From NCBI GenBank assembly GCA_903813345.2, contig CAIIXF020000005.1, forward strand, positions 15,877,375 to 15,941,374: 64,000 nt of DNA. The letters are read 5' to 3'. A program made the translations under genes and the position numbers. Shown piece after piece: positions 49,101 to 59,823 of the stretch. The DNA is from Owenia fusiformis (taxonomy: Eukaryota > Annelida > Polychaeta > Sabellida > Oweniidae). The notes below the pieces were generated by a model. That model worked only from the letters and a program-made list of their open reading frames with translations, ran no database searches and was not told the origin of the DNA. Positions within the stretch are counted from its first letter, which is position 1. Every line of letters starts with the position of its first letter.

Positions 49101-52100
49101 TAATTTCAATATTATTCCATCAATCTCATTAGTTTCTAATGGAGTTCTGAATAGAATAACATTTAAAACCATTGAAGATATTGAATCAACAATTCTAATA
49201 GACATCCAATTAACACTTATTGTAAAATCTCAGCAATCAATACCTTGTGTACAATACGAAGGAGTTGTTTCCATGTTACCCAGGCAACACACCACTAATG
49301 GTGATTGGCCACACAAATGAGACCCTGATACACTGGTTCCATTACAGCAAGCAGCACGTACACAGAAACCTGATACTAGTGAACATCCAACATCTTTGCC
49401 ATCATCTGGAAATATTCAAGACATTAATTATTTAATTTAAGCAGTCTGAGAGGTTCCAAAATTCATATGAAGTGTGCCGTAACTTTTTTACATATATTGT
49501 GAGGTTATCAAAGTAGACACAACTGAAGCTTACTTACCCACAATCAGGTGTAGGATTGAGTTAGATTCAAATGCAGCATTTATTTGTATTATATCTGTGC
49601 CATTTGATAAGTACTCCTCAATTGGAATAACATCTTCTGGGAGTCCAGCAAATGGGTTTAAGTCAAACGCACTGTATATCTCTGCTTGTCTTAGTGAGAA
49701 TACCACCCTCTTATTTGTTACAGTTGACAAAAAGGCTGCATCAATTGCGCATCCAGTCTCGGGAGCTACAGTCACCACTTCACTCATAGTTGTCTCAATT
49801 GTTGGTGCCAAACTTGTTACCGTGGCATTTAGTGTAGCAATCTTTTCACCTGTAGTTGCTTCAATAGTTGGCGCCAAACTTGTTACCGTGGCATTTAGTG
49901 TAGCAATCTTTTCACTCGTAGTTGCCTCAATAGTTGGTGCAAAACTTGTTACCGTGGCATTTAGTGTAGCAATCTTTTCACCCGTAGTTGCCTCAATAGT
50001 TGGCGCCAAACTTGTCACCGTGGCATTTATTGTAGCAATCTTTTCACCCGTAGTTGTCTCACTAGTTGGTGCCAAACTTGTTACCATGGCATTTGGTGTT
50101 ACAACAGCAATGGGTGCAGTAATCTCTTCAATCATTGTTGCCTCAATAGGTGGTGCTGAACTTGTTACTGTTGCATTTCCTGTTACTGTGGCAATGGATG
50201 CAGACTGATTTGATATCTGTTTGTAATAAAGTGTTCCCGGGCTTGGATGGAATTCAGTTGCAATATGCTCAAACAAATTGCATTCCTCCAGGATTTTGTT
50301 AAATTCAAACGAAGCGCAACCAAATGACTTCAAACAATGTATACCGCATATTAGTTTTCCCATTGCCATTCCTTTCTTGTATGAAGTATCATTCGCACGC
50401 TGATTTTCAGCGACTAATTTAAAATGTGCTTCTTTTGCCTGTATTGCTATTATAGGTTGATAGCATATTAAAAATGAAATAATAACTGTTATGCGTGCGA
50501 GTATTTTCATGATTCCTACAAAATGAAATCTTGCAAAAGATATGTTAGTCTAAGAATTCTAAAACAACTTTTAATTATCTTTATCCCATCAGAGTTAATA
50601 AACTCTATGAAATAAGTCTCATGAAAGTTAACATTTCCTTGACAGCACTTAAAATAATTGGCTAGATTGAACAATACTTTTATGGGAAACCTATTGACTT
50701 AAACATGTACGATAAAAAGTAATCTGAACCTAAGTGATGATTGATTCTTGCCATCAAACATTAATGGAATGAGTTTTTTGAAGGCTAAAGGGGCGTATAC
50801 ACTGGCAGGCGAAATGCTTGAAATGGGGGGCAAAAAGGCTGAAATGCTTGAAATGGTTAAAATGAAAGAGAATGTGAAAACAGGCGAAAGCAGCGAAACA
50901 GTCATTACATTTTTCGAGACGTATTGATTGAAATGATTGAAACGTTTGAAAAGCCTGGCGAAATGCTTGAAACGAAAAACATGCATGTTCGTTTTTCTTT
51001 TCAATCTTTTCGCCCATTTCTCCATGAATTGGTTGTTTGATTGTAACGCTTGAAACGGCGAAACAGGCACAAACAGCGAAACTCAAAGGCAAATCGATTG
51101 AAACGATTGAAATGATCGAAATGATGCAAGCATTGATACATAGGAAATGATACAAGCATTGAAACAATTGAACTGATTGAAACGATTGAAAAATTATTTA
51201 TAGTGTATACAGGGCTTGGGGACCTTCATATTCGAAATGACAAAAAGCTTGTTATTTCACATTAAGAGAAAGAAATGTGTATAGAATATCGTAGTATGAG
51301 AATAATAATGTCCCAAGTGCCATTATTGAAAAATTGAGATTTTCACAGATTTCCACTATTTAAGTCATCCTCTTTCTTCCTGTGATATTCCCTTACCTTT
51401 ATCTCCTCTCAATAGCCTGCTTTTCAGTGTCAAATTGTCCCAACTCCATAAAAAAATTCAAAAATACAATTTAACTTTGTCCTATGTACCATTTTAACCA
51501 ATCAAATTGTTTGAATTACACCATGTGACTTGGACTTATTGTATTACATTTTTAAAGTGAGATTTGAATTTATTTTTGAAAAAATGAATAGATAAATTTG
51601 TGTCCATTGAAAATACATAGCGAAATGGACATAGCTCAGTTTTAATCTTTCGATGTTACAAAAAATTCGAGATTGAATTGTCCTATCTCAATTTTTAATA
51701 CATGTATACTCAAGAGCTGTTTTAGAAAATCTTAAAATTCAAACGAAGATGGTTAGCAAGAGACATAATTATGTCTGTCATCTCCTTAGCTCCAGAATTT
51801 GCCTTCTCTTCACTAGTCTGCTCTTGCATGTTTCAAACTTTCAAGTTGAATAGATAGTTTTTGGAATTTTGATGTCAAGATATATGGGATACCCACATAC
51901 ATGCGGACAGACAAAGACAGTAAGGCATGCTCAAACATAACTGCCCTACTCAGCAATCGCCCAAAAAATAATAATTTCTAGATTTTCATACCAAATCCAT
52001 AAATTTATGTCAAATCGATTCGTCAAGTAATTTGCCTGGAAATCCACCAACAAGATAAGAGTGATGCCAATGCCCTCTGCCAACCTAGTACATGACAATT

Positions 52101-52331
52101 ATAATGTAACTTTTTTCTGATGTGATCAAAACACAACTCGATAACTACCTGATGGGCATCAAGGTCAACAATCATTGCACGATTCACACCTGGCACTCTC
52201 TCAAAGAGGAACTTAATAGCTAGTGTGATGTCAGCGTATGCACAGAATCCCCCACCCCTGTCACCGCAACAATGGTGGAACCCGCCTCCAATGTTAATGG
52301 CCCAACCTCTGTCTATAGCCATCTTGGCAGC
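43108..52331 (-). CDS. HDAC11: HDAC11, five 3' coding exons (5' end not found)
   Basis: Class IV zinc-dependent lysine deacylase; vertebrate HDAC11 mainly removes long acyl chains. Exons in transcript order are 52331-52149, 46346-46250, 44375-44306, 44032-43924 and 43371-43108. All have AG and GT borders and matching phases (0, 1, 2, 0). They encode about 240 residues that follow human HDAC11 from AAKMAIDRGWAIN to its C-terminus. Catalytic marks are kept: GGFHHC with the His pair, DLDAH (zinc ligands), NAGTD (zinc Asp) and GGYQ (Tyr). The last exon either reads to the stop at 43108 or splices at CCAG/GTATAA near 43185, giving an uncertain tail. The first ~120 residues were not found in 52332-64000 and probably lie outside the window or in small exons I missed. 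Introns hold several transposons and one complete nested gene. Confidence 0.9.
43636..43705. repeat. ATGTCACCACC hairpin repeat
   Basis: ATGTCACCACC (43636-43646) is exactly mirrored by GGTGGTGACAT (43695-43705). Looser copies lie at 22082-22194 and 37452-37477, and half copies near 20590 and 47990. It is a dispersed mini-element family, here in an HDAC11 intron. Confidence 0.65.
45083..46194 (-). mobile_element. Tc1/mariner-type element with long inverted ends and dead transposase
   Basis: The ends CAGGGTGGGCCAAAAAAAAC are exact inverted copies and are flanked by TA (45081-45082, 46195-46196). Inverted similarity continues inward for roughly 350 bp on each side, which is unusual for mariner. 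The core holds minus-strand transposase remains (about 45840-45600). DFIFQQDIASYH resembles the second catalytic Asp block and ARPPNSPD resembles the WPPNSPDLNP block, but they are broken by stops and a frameshift. The right end is only 54 bp from the HDAC11 exon at 46250. Confidence 0.88.
46746..46949. mobile_element. 204 bp TA-flanked mini-element
   Basis: The ends CAGGGTGTCAAATAAATATG and, reversed, CAGGATGTCAAATAAATATG match at 19 of 20 and continue with TTCTCCCC. TA lies on both sides (46744-46745, 46950-46951). It is non-autonomous and lies in an HDAC11 intron. Confidence 0.88.
46975..47970. mobile_element. 996 bp foldback element with 5 bp target duplication
   Basis: Two arms of roughly 470 bp are inverted copies with about 95% or higher identity by eye, separated by only about 50 bp near 47473. 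The ends read CACGGGGTACC. The perfect direct repeat ATACA lies at 46970-46974 and 47971-47975. Near the centre each arm carries two GGAACGTAACCGGAGC-type words. Matching frames of 70-90 codons in both arms follow from the duplication and show no domain. Confidence 0.93.
48598..50510 (-). CDS. Secreted PAN/mucin-stalk/hemopexin-like protein, nested in HDAC11 intron
   Basis: Exons 50510-49538, 49405-49244 and 48962-48598 join in phase 1 at consensus sites and give 499 residues. There is a signal peptide (about 1-24) and a PAN/Apple-like module (about 30-100: C55, C59, C65, C77, with CASFEF). A Thr/Ser/Ala stalk (105-255) carries about five 22-residue repeats with TIEATTGEKIATLNATVTS, each with an NAT glycosylation sequon. 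From residue 264 hemopexin-like words appear (AIDAAF, INAAFES; near the C-terminus VYAFIGGNY). Exon 2 encodes a Cys-rich insert with CC pairs. The protein is probably extracellular and binds matrix or carbohydrate. The PAN call is fair and the hemopexin call weak. The gene lies wholly between the HDAC11 exons at 46250 and 52331, on the same strand. Confidence 0.78.
49800..50095 (-). repeat. Coding 66 bp minisatellite in the stalk
   Basis: About four and a half 66 bp units, close to identical, encode the 22-residue stalk repeats. Because 66 is a multiple of three, the frame survives unit gain or loss. The same repeat keeps the opposite strand open for 203 codons, which is not a gene. Confidence 0.85.
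50790..51215. repeat. GAAATGNTTGAAA-rich element with GTATACACT ends
   Basis: The stretch is built of short drifting words such as GAAATGCTTGAAA and GAAACGATTGAAA. GGGGCGTATACACT at the left and AGTGTATACAGGGC at the right form short inverted ends. The 120-137 codon minus-strand frames are low-complexity artefacts (rich in F, Q and S). The element is probably a non-autonomous DNA transposon with an expanded inner repeat. It starts about 280 bp upstream of the nested gene. Confidence 0.6.
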
Positions 52332-54427
52332 CTGCAAACACACAAAACAATAAACCTCATATAATATACATCATAGGATCAATCAACTATATATGTTTTA
52401 GGAAGCATTGCAGCAATATACATGTAATTTAACCATCTTATGTGTCTATTGTATATCATGTTTAATAGATGGAACCACAATGAAAAACTTATTTGCTTGT
52501 TATTTTTCTTAACCTCTAATTATCAACAAGGAATAAATCACCAACAGGTAAAATATCCTGTTAAAGTGAATGTCAGCCTCATTTTGAGTCAAATGGTAAA
52601 AACCAGGAATTTACATCATTTTAGACTTTGAGAAAACATATTTTTATGTGAATATTTAAGTGAAAATTGTGAGAGCTGAACCAAAGATTATGTATCAAAT
52701 GCATTTATGCTGCTCACAATTAGACAATTTTATTTCAAACTTAGATATTTTTTATGTCTGTGTATATATAATGATGATTATCTGAGTTTAAGGTAATAAC
52801 AAGAAAAGTGTATAACTGATACTGATCTATATTACCATACCAGGGAGGGGGAAAGGAAGAGGGGGGGGGGGTGTAGCTGATGAACGAATTTTTGCCTTCA
52901 GCTCTTGCTGCTGTCTACTGGTATTTAGAAGTAACACTACACATTACAGTGAAGTCACCAGGAAGAAAAAAGCAATGAGACAAAAATATTCCTGAACCTG
53001 TTAAGAACACAATGATAACCATTACGTGATGAGATTGTGCACCATTGAATCAAAAACTGATGATTTAGGATTAAAAATCATTAAAGTTATACATTTGCTT
53101 TACAACTTATCATTAACAGATGAATATTTCTCAAAGGATGTTAAAAAAGTGACGAGGCAAGCACCTCGCCTGCCTCATCCTGGCTAGGCTAGAGCATTAT
53201 ACTCATAATTTATCTTTTGATTACAGGCTTTTAAAAATAGCTTGAAGAAACATCAACATTTTAACATAAATCATTCCACTCTTTCAGGTTTTTAATTTCT
53301 TTTATACATATGTATAGCTTTTTATCGTTTCTGTCAAATTTGTAATTACATTCAATGTCGATATATCTGTAATACTATCCAAAGTCAACTGTTATATGCT
53401 TGGAGTTAAATCCCATCACCTTCATGCAATGTAATGTCATAGATTGTGTTATGATATTTGGTATAGGGTGATTTATGCATTAAATCCCACGAACCAAGTG
53501 TACCATGATTATAAGGCAAACACATTTCTTATTCACATATCTCAAAAACAGGTATGTGTACTGATCGTGTACATTTTCTGTCTCTGAAAAATATGAATTA
53601 AAAAGTTTATTTTATAGTAGTATTTTCTAGGCAGAATAGAATGAGTTATTTGTCCCTTTTGAAAAATTGTTTCAATTAAAGAATAGGCTTATACATGTTA
53701 TAATGCACCATTCAAAAGTTTGCATGAGACCCCCCATGCAAAGTCCACTATACATGCTACAATTAATTTATGAATGAAGAGTTCGCTAACCCATAGAGAA
53801 GTAGCTTTTTAAATGACGCAATTACCTGCAAAACTAAAAGCCAATGAGAATATACAGTTCATTTTATGACGTTCTTGCAAACTGCCTGAAAGTTTTGACA
53901 AAAATGAGCCGAGAGGGACATGGTTTTACCCTTGGTTTGTATCTCAAAGTGGAGAACATACCTGTATGAATGATCATTTTTTGTGGAATGGGCGGGCGGA
54001 TTGTTGCGCTTGATGGGTACAAAGCGGAAACAAATCCACATTGTAGTAATTTTCGAAAGGTCTCTTGTAATTTATACAATGACGTATTAGCAAAATGTAA
54101 CAATCTCCACTTTATCTTTGGCTATGACATAATTTATCTCTTAAAGCAATCATTAACATTTCGCATGAGCAGTGAACATAAGCCACAAGGAATCGTAATA
54201 AATATTAATGTTGATAAAGTTGATGGTCAATATGAACAGTATCTGCTTTAATATAGAACAAACAAATACTGATGTTATACTTAAGAAATCATGACCAGAC
54301 CGTGCACTCATCAAATATTGGTTTAGAAAGGTCATCAGAAACGATGCATGGTCAAGAAAGTCACTTTTAAAAATGTTAAATAATACCCTCCAAAGTGTAC
54401 ATTTATATATCAATTGGCCATTGCATC
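52332..54427. other. No exon recognised; presumed HDAC11 intron
   Basis: No open frame with recognisable content. A G-run lies at about 52861-52871. Around 53800-54100 the sequence is less AT-rich and has a GGGCGGG word and overlapping short frames on both strands, but nothing identifiable. Confidence 0.45.
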
Positions 54428-54431
54428 TTAA

Positions 54432-55263
54432 AGTCCCCGTCTAAAGTTTGAAAATATTTTTTTATCATTCATTTACTATTTGTCAGGACTTCAAAATTGA
54501 TTTTAGAGATTTTTGAACAAAAAAATTTTTTTGAAAAAAAAGTTGTGAGCATTTCATTTCTCAAATATTCAAATTTCCCGCCATTTTTCAAAAAAAGTTG
54601 AAATTTCTTAATCATCAAATATTTCTTAATGCATTTCAAAAAGGATTATCTTTTTAACACCAATGCAAAGATTGAACAAAAGACACACTATTTCAATAAT
54701 AAAATGTCATATTTAATGGGCCACTTCAATGTTTTAGCTTATCAAAAATATTTTGAAACATTAGTGATGTCACTAAGGTAACAAAAACTTTTTGAAAAAA
54801 ATTGAATTTTTTTTTTCGATGTCAATCTTTTCTAAATCTGCTAGATTTTCATAAAAAACAATGTTGATTGTCTAACCAGGTTGAAAGGAAGAATAAATTA
54901 TGTTTTAGATATCATTGTACCATTGGTTTCTATGAGAACTAAAATTTTGAAATGCATTTTTCTCAGAACCATTTTCATGCACTGATAAGTTCATTTCTCG
55001 CTTGTTTATCAACCGATTTTCTTGATTTTTTCGGCAAAAAACATGGGAGGATGAATGCTATGCATTGGTATGAATTGTGGCTAATAAGAAGATATGAGTG
55101 ACCTCTAAAAGTTGGTTTTAAATAAATTCACAAATTTTGGAACAAAAAGTCTATAAAAAACCACTTTTTGAAATTTAAAAAAAAAGTTTCACATATCACA
55201 CTTTGATAACATTGGGTAAGACTACAATATAAGCCAAAGTGGTTTAAACTTTACATGGGGCCT
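54432..55263. mobile_element. TTAA-flanked inverted-repeat element, copy B (832 bp)
   Basis: It is the same element as 31352-32180, in the same orientation, and nearly identical by eye with a few indels. TTAA lies at 54428-54431 and 55264-55267. The ends are AGTCCCCGTC at the left and GGGGCCT at the right. No coding frame. Confidence 0.9.
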
Positions 55264-55267
55264 TTAA

Positions 55268-56761
55268 GGGATGTGATATTAGGGATCTATACCTTTGATA
55301 TCATCTATATTCTACAGATGACATATGCAATCTAATGTCCAATGTTTGTCCATTCCTTTTGAGAGATTTCTGTTTGTCAAGACGACATAAAAAACAATTT
55401 TTTCAAATATTTACTTTTCTTCTGTTTTGAATTCCACAGGATAGAAGCTTATATTTTGGTCAACACGCCTCTGTGCAAATTTAATAAAACATGTCTGGAT
55501 TAAATAGTGCAAACAGATAAAACAAATTACCATATTACAACTAAAGCAAAAATTCATATTAAATTGAATTCAGTCTAGGAGTAATATCAAAACAAGGATA
55601 TGAATCTGAAGTGACAGACATAATACCATAAATGAACACTGGCCAGACAGGCGGAAATAGAATTATGAAACATAAATGCAGGTAAATCATTTACTTTCAG
55701 CATAATATATACCCCAGATGGCAACTAAAAATAATCTCAGATATCTTAAATCTAAAATAGAGGATGCATCTTTTGTACATGGAACATGTATTTTCATTTG
55801 GTTGAAACTGCTATATGTAACAGTTGAAAGCCTATGCCATCATTGAAAACATATGATACATAAAAGGAATATATTGAAGAGCATACATTTTTTATGAAGA
55901 AATCACATGATCTGACTCAAATGATGCAACATCTTAGTCTTAAACAATCTGTCTGTTTGTCTGGCGATCTTCTGGACTTTCAAATCATAGGTCACAAATA
56001 TTGATACAATTATCATGAGGGACAGCAGGCTCAAAAGTGGTGAGGGATATGCTTCAAGGTAAAAAGTTGGTCCCTCAGTCTAATCTATTATCCAAGAGAT
56101 AATTGCTGAAAACTAAATACCCCTGGTATATGAGCATAATAAAAAGGTCATCCAAGGTCAATGTCCCATAAAGAAAATTAAGGTCAAAGGACAATATTCA
56201 AATGTCATATTGAGAGTCCAGGTAAACATATTTCATAACCTAATTGTGGTTGTGTTATCACATTTAGAAGTCAAGGTCGCATTTTTTTGTGATTTTAGTG
56301 TTTCATAAGCCAAGGTAAATTGATAGAACATATAATGTTAGGCTATACAAGATAATCTCTCAAAAAATGTGCCAAAAAAGGTTTGTTCACAATTTTTCAA
56401 CTGGAACTATTAAAATGACACATGTCTGATACAAAACCATTTTTCATTTTAAACAGGAGTTTCTTAATGATAGTGCTGATGACACTTTCATAGTTCAAAG
56501 AAGTTTATGAACCATGTCTGCGGATATCCTTAAAATATTTCAGCACATTTAATTGACTTAAATGATGAGACCTTAACTGTAGATATAAGGAAAAATAACA
56601 TGACCATTAAAACCAATACAATAAAGAAAAATAAAGAGGAAACATGTTTAATACAAAAAGGACACAATAAATCAGCCCTTCCAAAAGAAAACCTGAAATC
56701 GTATGATTCTTCAGTAAAGGATCCCTGTTTAGTCTAATATGTCTTCATCATTTGTATACAG
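55268..56761. other. No gene recognised
   Basis: AT-rich sequence without a supportable frame, RNA gene or clear repeat. Confidence 0.5.
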
Positions 56762-57430
56762 TTGCTGGAATTACACCACAAAATCCGCTAAAATGTTTTA
56801 GTGGAAGGCGCTTTACAAAATCGCCATTCTGATTACACCAACATTTCTAAAGCGTCTTAGGAATTATATTTTGGAATTACACCTGTTTTTTCTAAAACGC
56901 CTTTTGTGCACTTTTAACGATGTAGTTATGGATAATATCCAGCATACATGTATGTGTACATCTCCTGTAAATGTATTCTTTTTGCATCTAAGACAAAACT
57001 GATCTTCCATAATTTGATTAAAAATGCATGACATTGCATACTTTTTATTTATCTTCTATTATTTATTGATTATGAGAAAACATAATAAAAAGGTAAAAGA
57101 AAAATATGTACATATTCTCTGAAGATAACACTTGATTCCGATGTGACCTGGCGACCATCATCCATTTTTCAATTTAGATATGAGGTCTTATTTCGTTTAG
57201 GGCAAATGTTAAAAACTAGTAAAAACCCGGGTAAGGCGTCTTACAAAAACCGATCGGTATTACACTGCACACTTAAAACGCCTAAAGACTTATGCCGTTT
57301 ACTAGTGACAAGGGTTCTTGGGAGTTTTAGAAAAGCACTTTTGTGAAACTGCAATTGTGATTACACCTAATTCTTAAGCCTGGTTAAAACTGAAGAAGCT
57401 TTTGTAAAACGCTATGTGTAATTCCAGCAA
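56762..57430. mobile_element. 669 bp element with TTGCTGGAATTACAC ends
   Basis: TTGCTGGAATTACAC at 56762 is exactly mirrored by GTGTAATTCCAGCAA ending at 57430. The inside repeats AATTACACC, TAAAACGCC and similar words in both orientations. It shares TTACACCTG and CTAAAACG blocks with the element at 28477-29919. The 67-codon frame at 57143 is not a gene. Non-autonomous. Confidence 0.82.
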
Positions 57431-58337
57431 GTATCTACAAACTTCATAAGTTGGTTGTTGTCTGTTGTTTTTCAGATTCAATAAGGTTAATAAATTGAAC
57501 ATTTTTCCAGATGAATTTTTCTAAATATCACATGAAAATATTTTTTGACCAACTGAACTGAAGAGTATCAAAATATGCTTTGGTCCTCAATTTTTTTTTA
57601 CAGTTTTCATAAATATGTAACAAATTCAACATTTTTGAACAAAAAAGTATGAAAAAGAAAGAGACAGATTTCGCAAAATAATTGAAGAAGCATATCCAAG
57701 AGACATAGCAAATGCAAAATGCGAGAAAGTTTAACACGTGAAGAAAACAACTGTAATCCATTGGTATATATTGGCAATAAAACGACTGTATCGTTGATAG
57801 TAATAGATTATTCACATACTTTAGTAACCTCAAGTGTCCCTCTCTTTTATTAAAATCATGAGATGAATGAAAGAAAGTGTCAGAATAAACTTTATAGATC
57901 TGTTTATGTGGAGAAAAGGCCCATAAAGGCAATGAATATAAGGTGACTGGGGAGGACAGTTCAGGTCACTAAGGTAAAGTTGCTCTAAAAGAACACCAGG
58001 TAAAGAGGAGTCTAGCCATCTCATCAGGCGATAACCGCACCCCCTTTGTCTTGATTTTTCTTAGAGAAATGACAGGGTCTAGTAAACCAAGAATGTAGCC
58101 ATCTACACTAGAATCAGCAAATGGGTATTATCCAAGACAATAAAGGTCCAGTGATAACATGGCTATACGTCTTATTGTTCATGTCTTAATATGATCATGA
58201 CATAAAAAGCAAGGGGGGAATGTCTTAGATACAATCAGAACACATGCATTGGGTATGAGCACTGTAAAAGATGAAGAATAGGAAATAAGAAAATGGTGCC
58301 AATGATCTGTCTCAATTTAGGTGCTGTTGAGGTTGCC

Positions 58338-58481
58338 ACTCCCTGTTATAATATCATCCAATGTCAAAAAACAACTCCCTGTTATAATATCATCCAATGT
58401 CAAAAAACAACTCCCTGTTATAATATCATCCAATGTCAAAAAACAACTCCCTGTTATAATATCATCCAATGTCAAAAAACA
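58338..58481. repeat. 36 bp tandem repeat, four identical units
   Basis: The unit CTCCCTGTTATAATATCATC then CAATGTCAAAAAACAA repeats four times with no visible change. As 36 is a multiple of three, frames on both strands stay open and give repeating 12-residue peptides, which I take as an artefact. The lack of drift suggests recent expansion. Confidence 0.92.
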
Positions 58482-59644
58482 GATTACAACAAGAAGTGAG
58501 ACATATATCATGCAGAAAAGATTCTATCACTACATGTATTAAGAAACTAATCTTAACTTCTCCAGACATTTCATTTTTTCAGACATGTTTATTCAAATGT
58601 TTCATATATGAAACTGATCACTTGTTCAGGTTTCTCCAACATATATATGTACTTGTAATATGGCCTGGTAAATGAACAATAGGCTTATTGTTTTTATAAT
58701 GTACTTATTGCACATTACATTTTAATTAAATCAATAATTTGAATTTAAATTGATTAACTGTACTCCAGGTATTAATAACCGCGAAATCGTGTTTTCTCAA
58801 AATTCGCAAAATTAAACGGGAGTGCAGTTGATAGGTCATAAAAAGACAATCACTTAAACATTAATATCCAAAATTCAGACAAGATATGATAACTGTTTAA
58901 CAGTCTTTACAGCATTGAAGCAACTGATGTTGGACCAAGTTGAGAACCTGAAACCTAAAACAGTACACAGATTAAAATTCATTAAAGAATCTGATATATT
59001 TATAAAAATGGCTATTTATCCATAAGGATGTCTAGTCTATTAAACTCTCTCATATGTAAATAAAACCGTTTGCACTCGGTTAAGAATTAGAAAATCATAG
59101 TAGGATATTTTGATTTATTTTGAATGATGTTTAGGGAGCATAGTGTATTATAGGAGCTCTATTTAATTTGCAAGAGAGTATATTGACCCCACTCTTTCTG
59201 TATGAGTATGCAACATTCGCACGCTCGGTCTTCAGTGCGTTCATCCGACCAATTGGAGCCGAGTGAACAAAGATGATGAGTATGCAAGATGACTACACTA
59301 TTGGAAACTTGTTATTGAGCATACACAAAGAAAAATAGCATTAAACATCGAATGCCAAAGATTTTCCTCATATCCAACAAAAACCACGGCCTATTGAAAT
59401 ATTCTTCCCCTATTCTTTTGACTCATTGAAGTGCCGCCATTTCTGAGATTGTTGAATTATGAGCAGGTACAAGTATTTGTGGTTATTTCAAAGCAGGCAG
59501 AGAAAGACTGAAGATAATATTTGTACATAAATGTGATGGTCTCATTTTCATCCACATTTGTAGGATTTCATTTCCCTAGAATTTAGGAAAGTTTCAGGAT
59601 TCTAAGAAATTTTTCCTCAAAACTTGCTCATCTGCATACATGTA

Positions 59645-59823
59645 ATAAAACCTGTTTCAGTGAACACTTCTCTCTAGTGAACACCCATGCCTTGTGAACA
59701 CCTGTGTCTAGTGAACACCTCTTCTCAGCACGTTCTCCACTGAGTGAACTGTACTGAACACCTACCTATAGTGAACACATTCTTGTGGCTCCATAGGAGT
59801 TCACTGTACCCAGGTTTTACTAT
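59645..59823. mobile_element. AAAACCTG-ended mini-element with GTGAACAC repeats
   Basis: TAAAACCTGTTTCAGTGAACAC-like sequence at the left is mirrored by GTTCACTGTACCCAGGTTTTA at the right. Between them GTGAACACC repeats about six times. Same family as 62898-63040; a terminal fragment, CAGTAAAACCTG, also occurs at about 39709. No coding frame. Confidence 0.75.

Noticed and set aside
49597-50208. 203-codon plus-strand open frame
   Set aside because: It is antisense to the nested secreted-protein gene and stays open because the 66 bp stalk repeat is a multiple of three. It has a repeating hydrophobic pattern and no independent features.
50699-51167. Minus-strand frames of 123 and 137 codons
   Set aside because: They run through the GAAATGCTTGAAA low-complexity element, and their F, Q and S-rich patterns in two frames reflect the DNA repeat.
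53864-54251. Overlapping short frames with a GGGCGGG word as a gene or promoter
   Set aside because: No domain, no phase-matched partner exon and no conserved element beyond a single GC-rich word.
58293-58542. Plus and minus frames over the 36 bp repeat
   Set aside because: Open on both strands only because the period is 12 codons; no sign of a protein.
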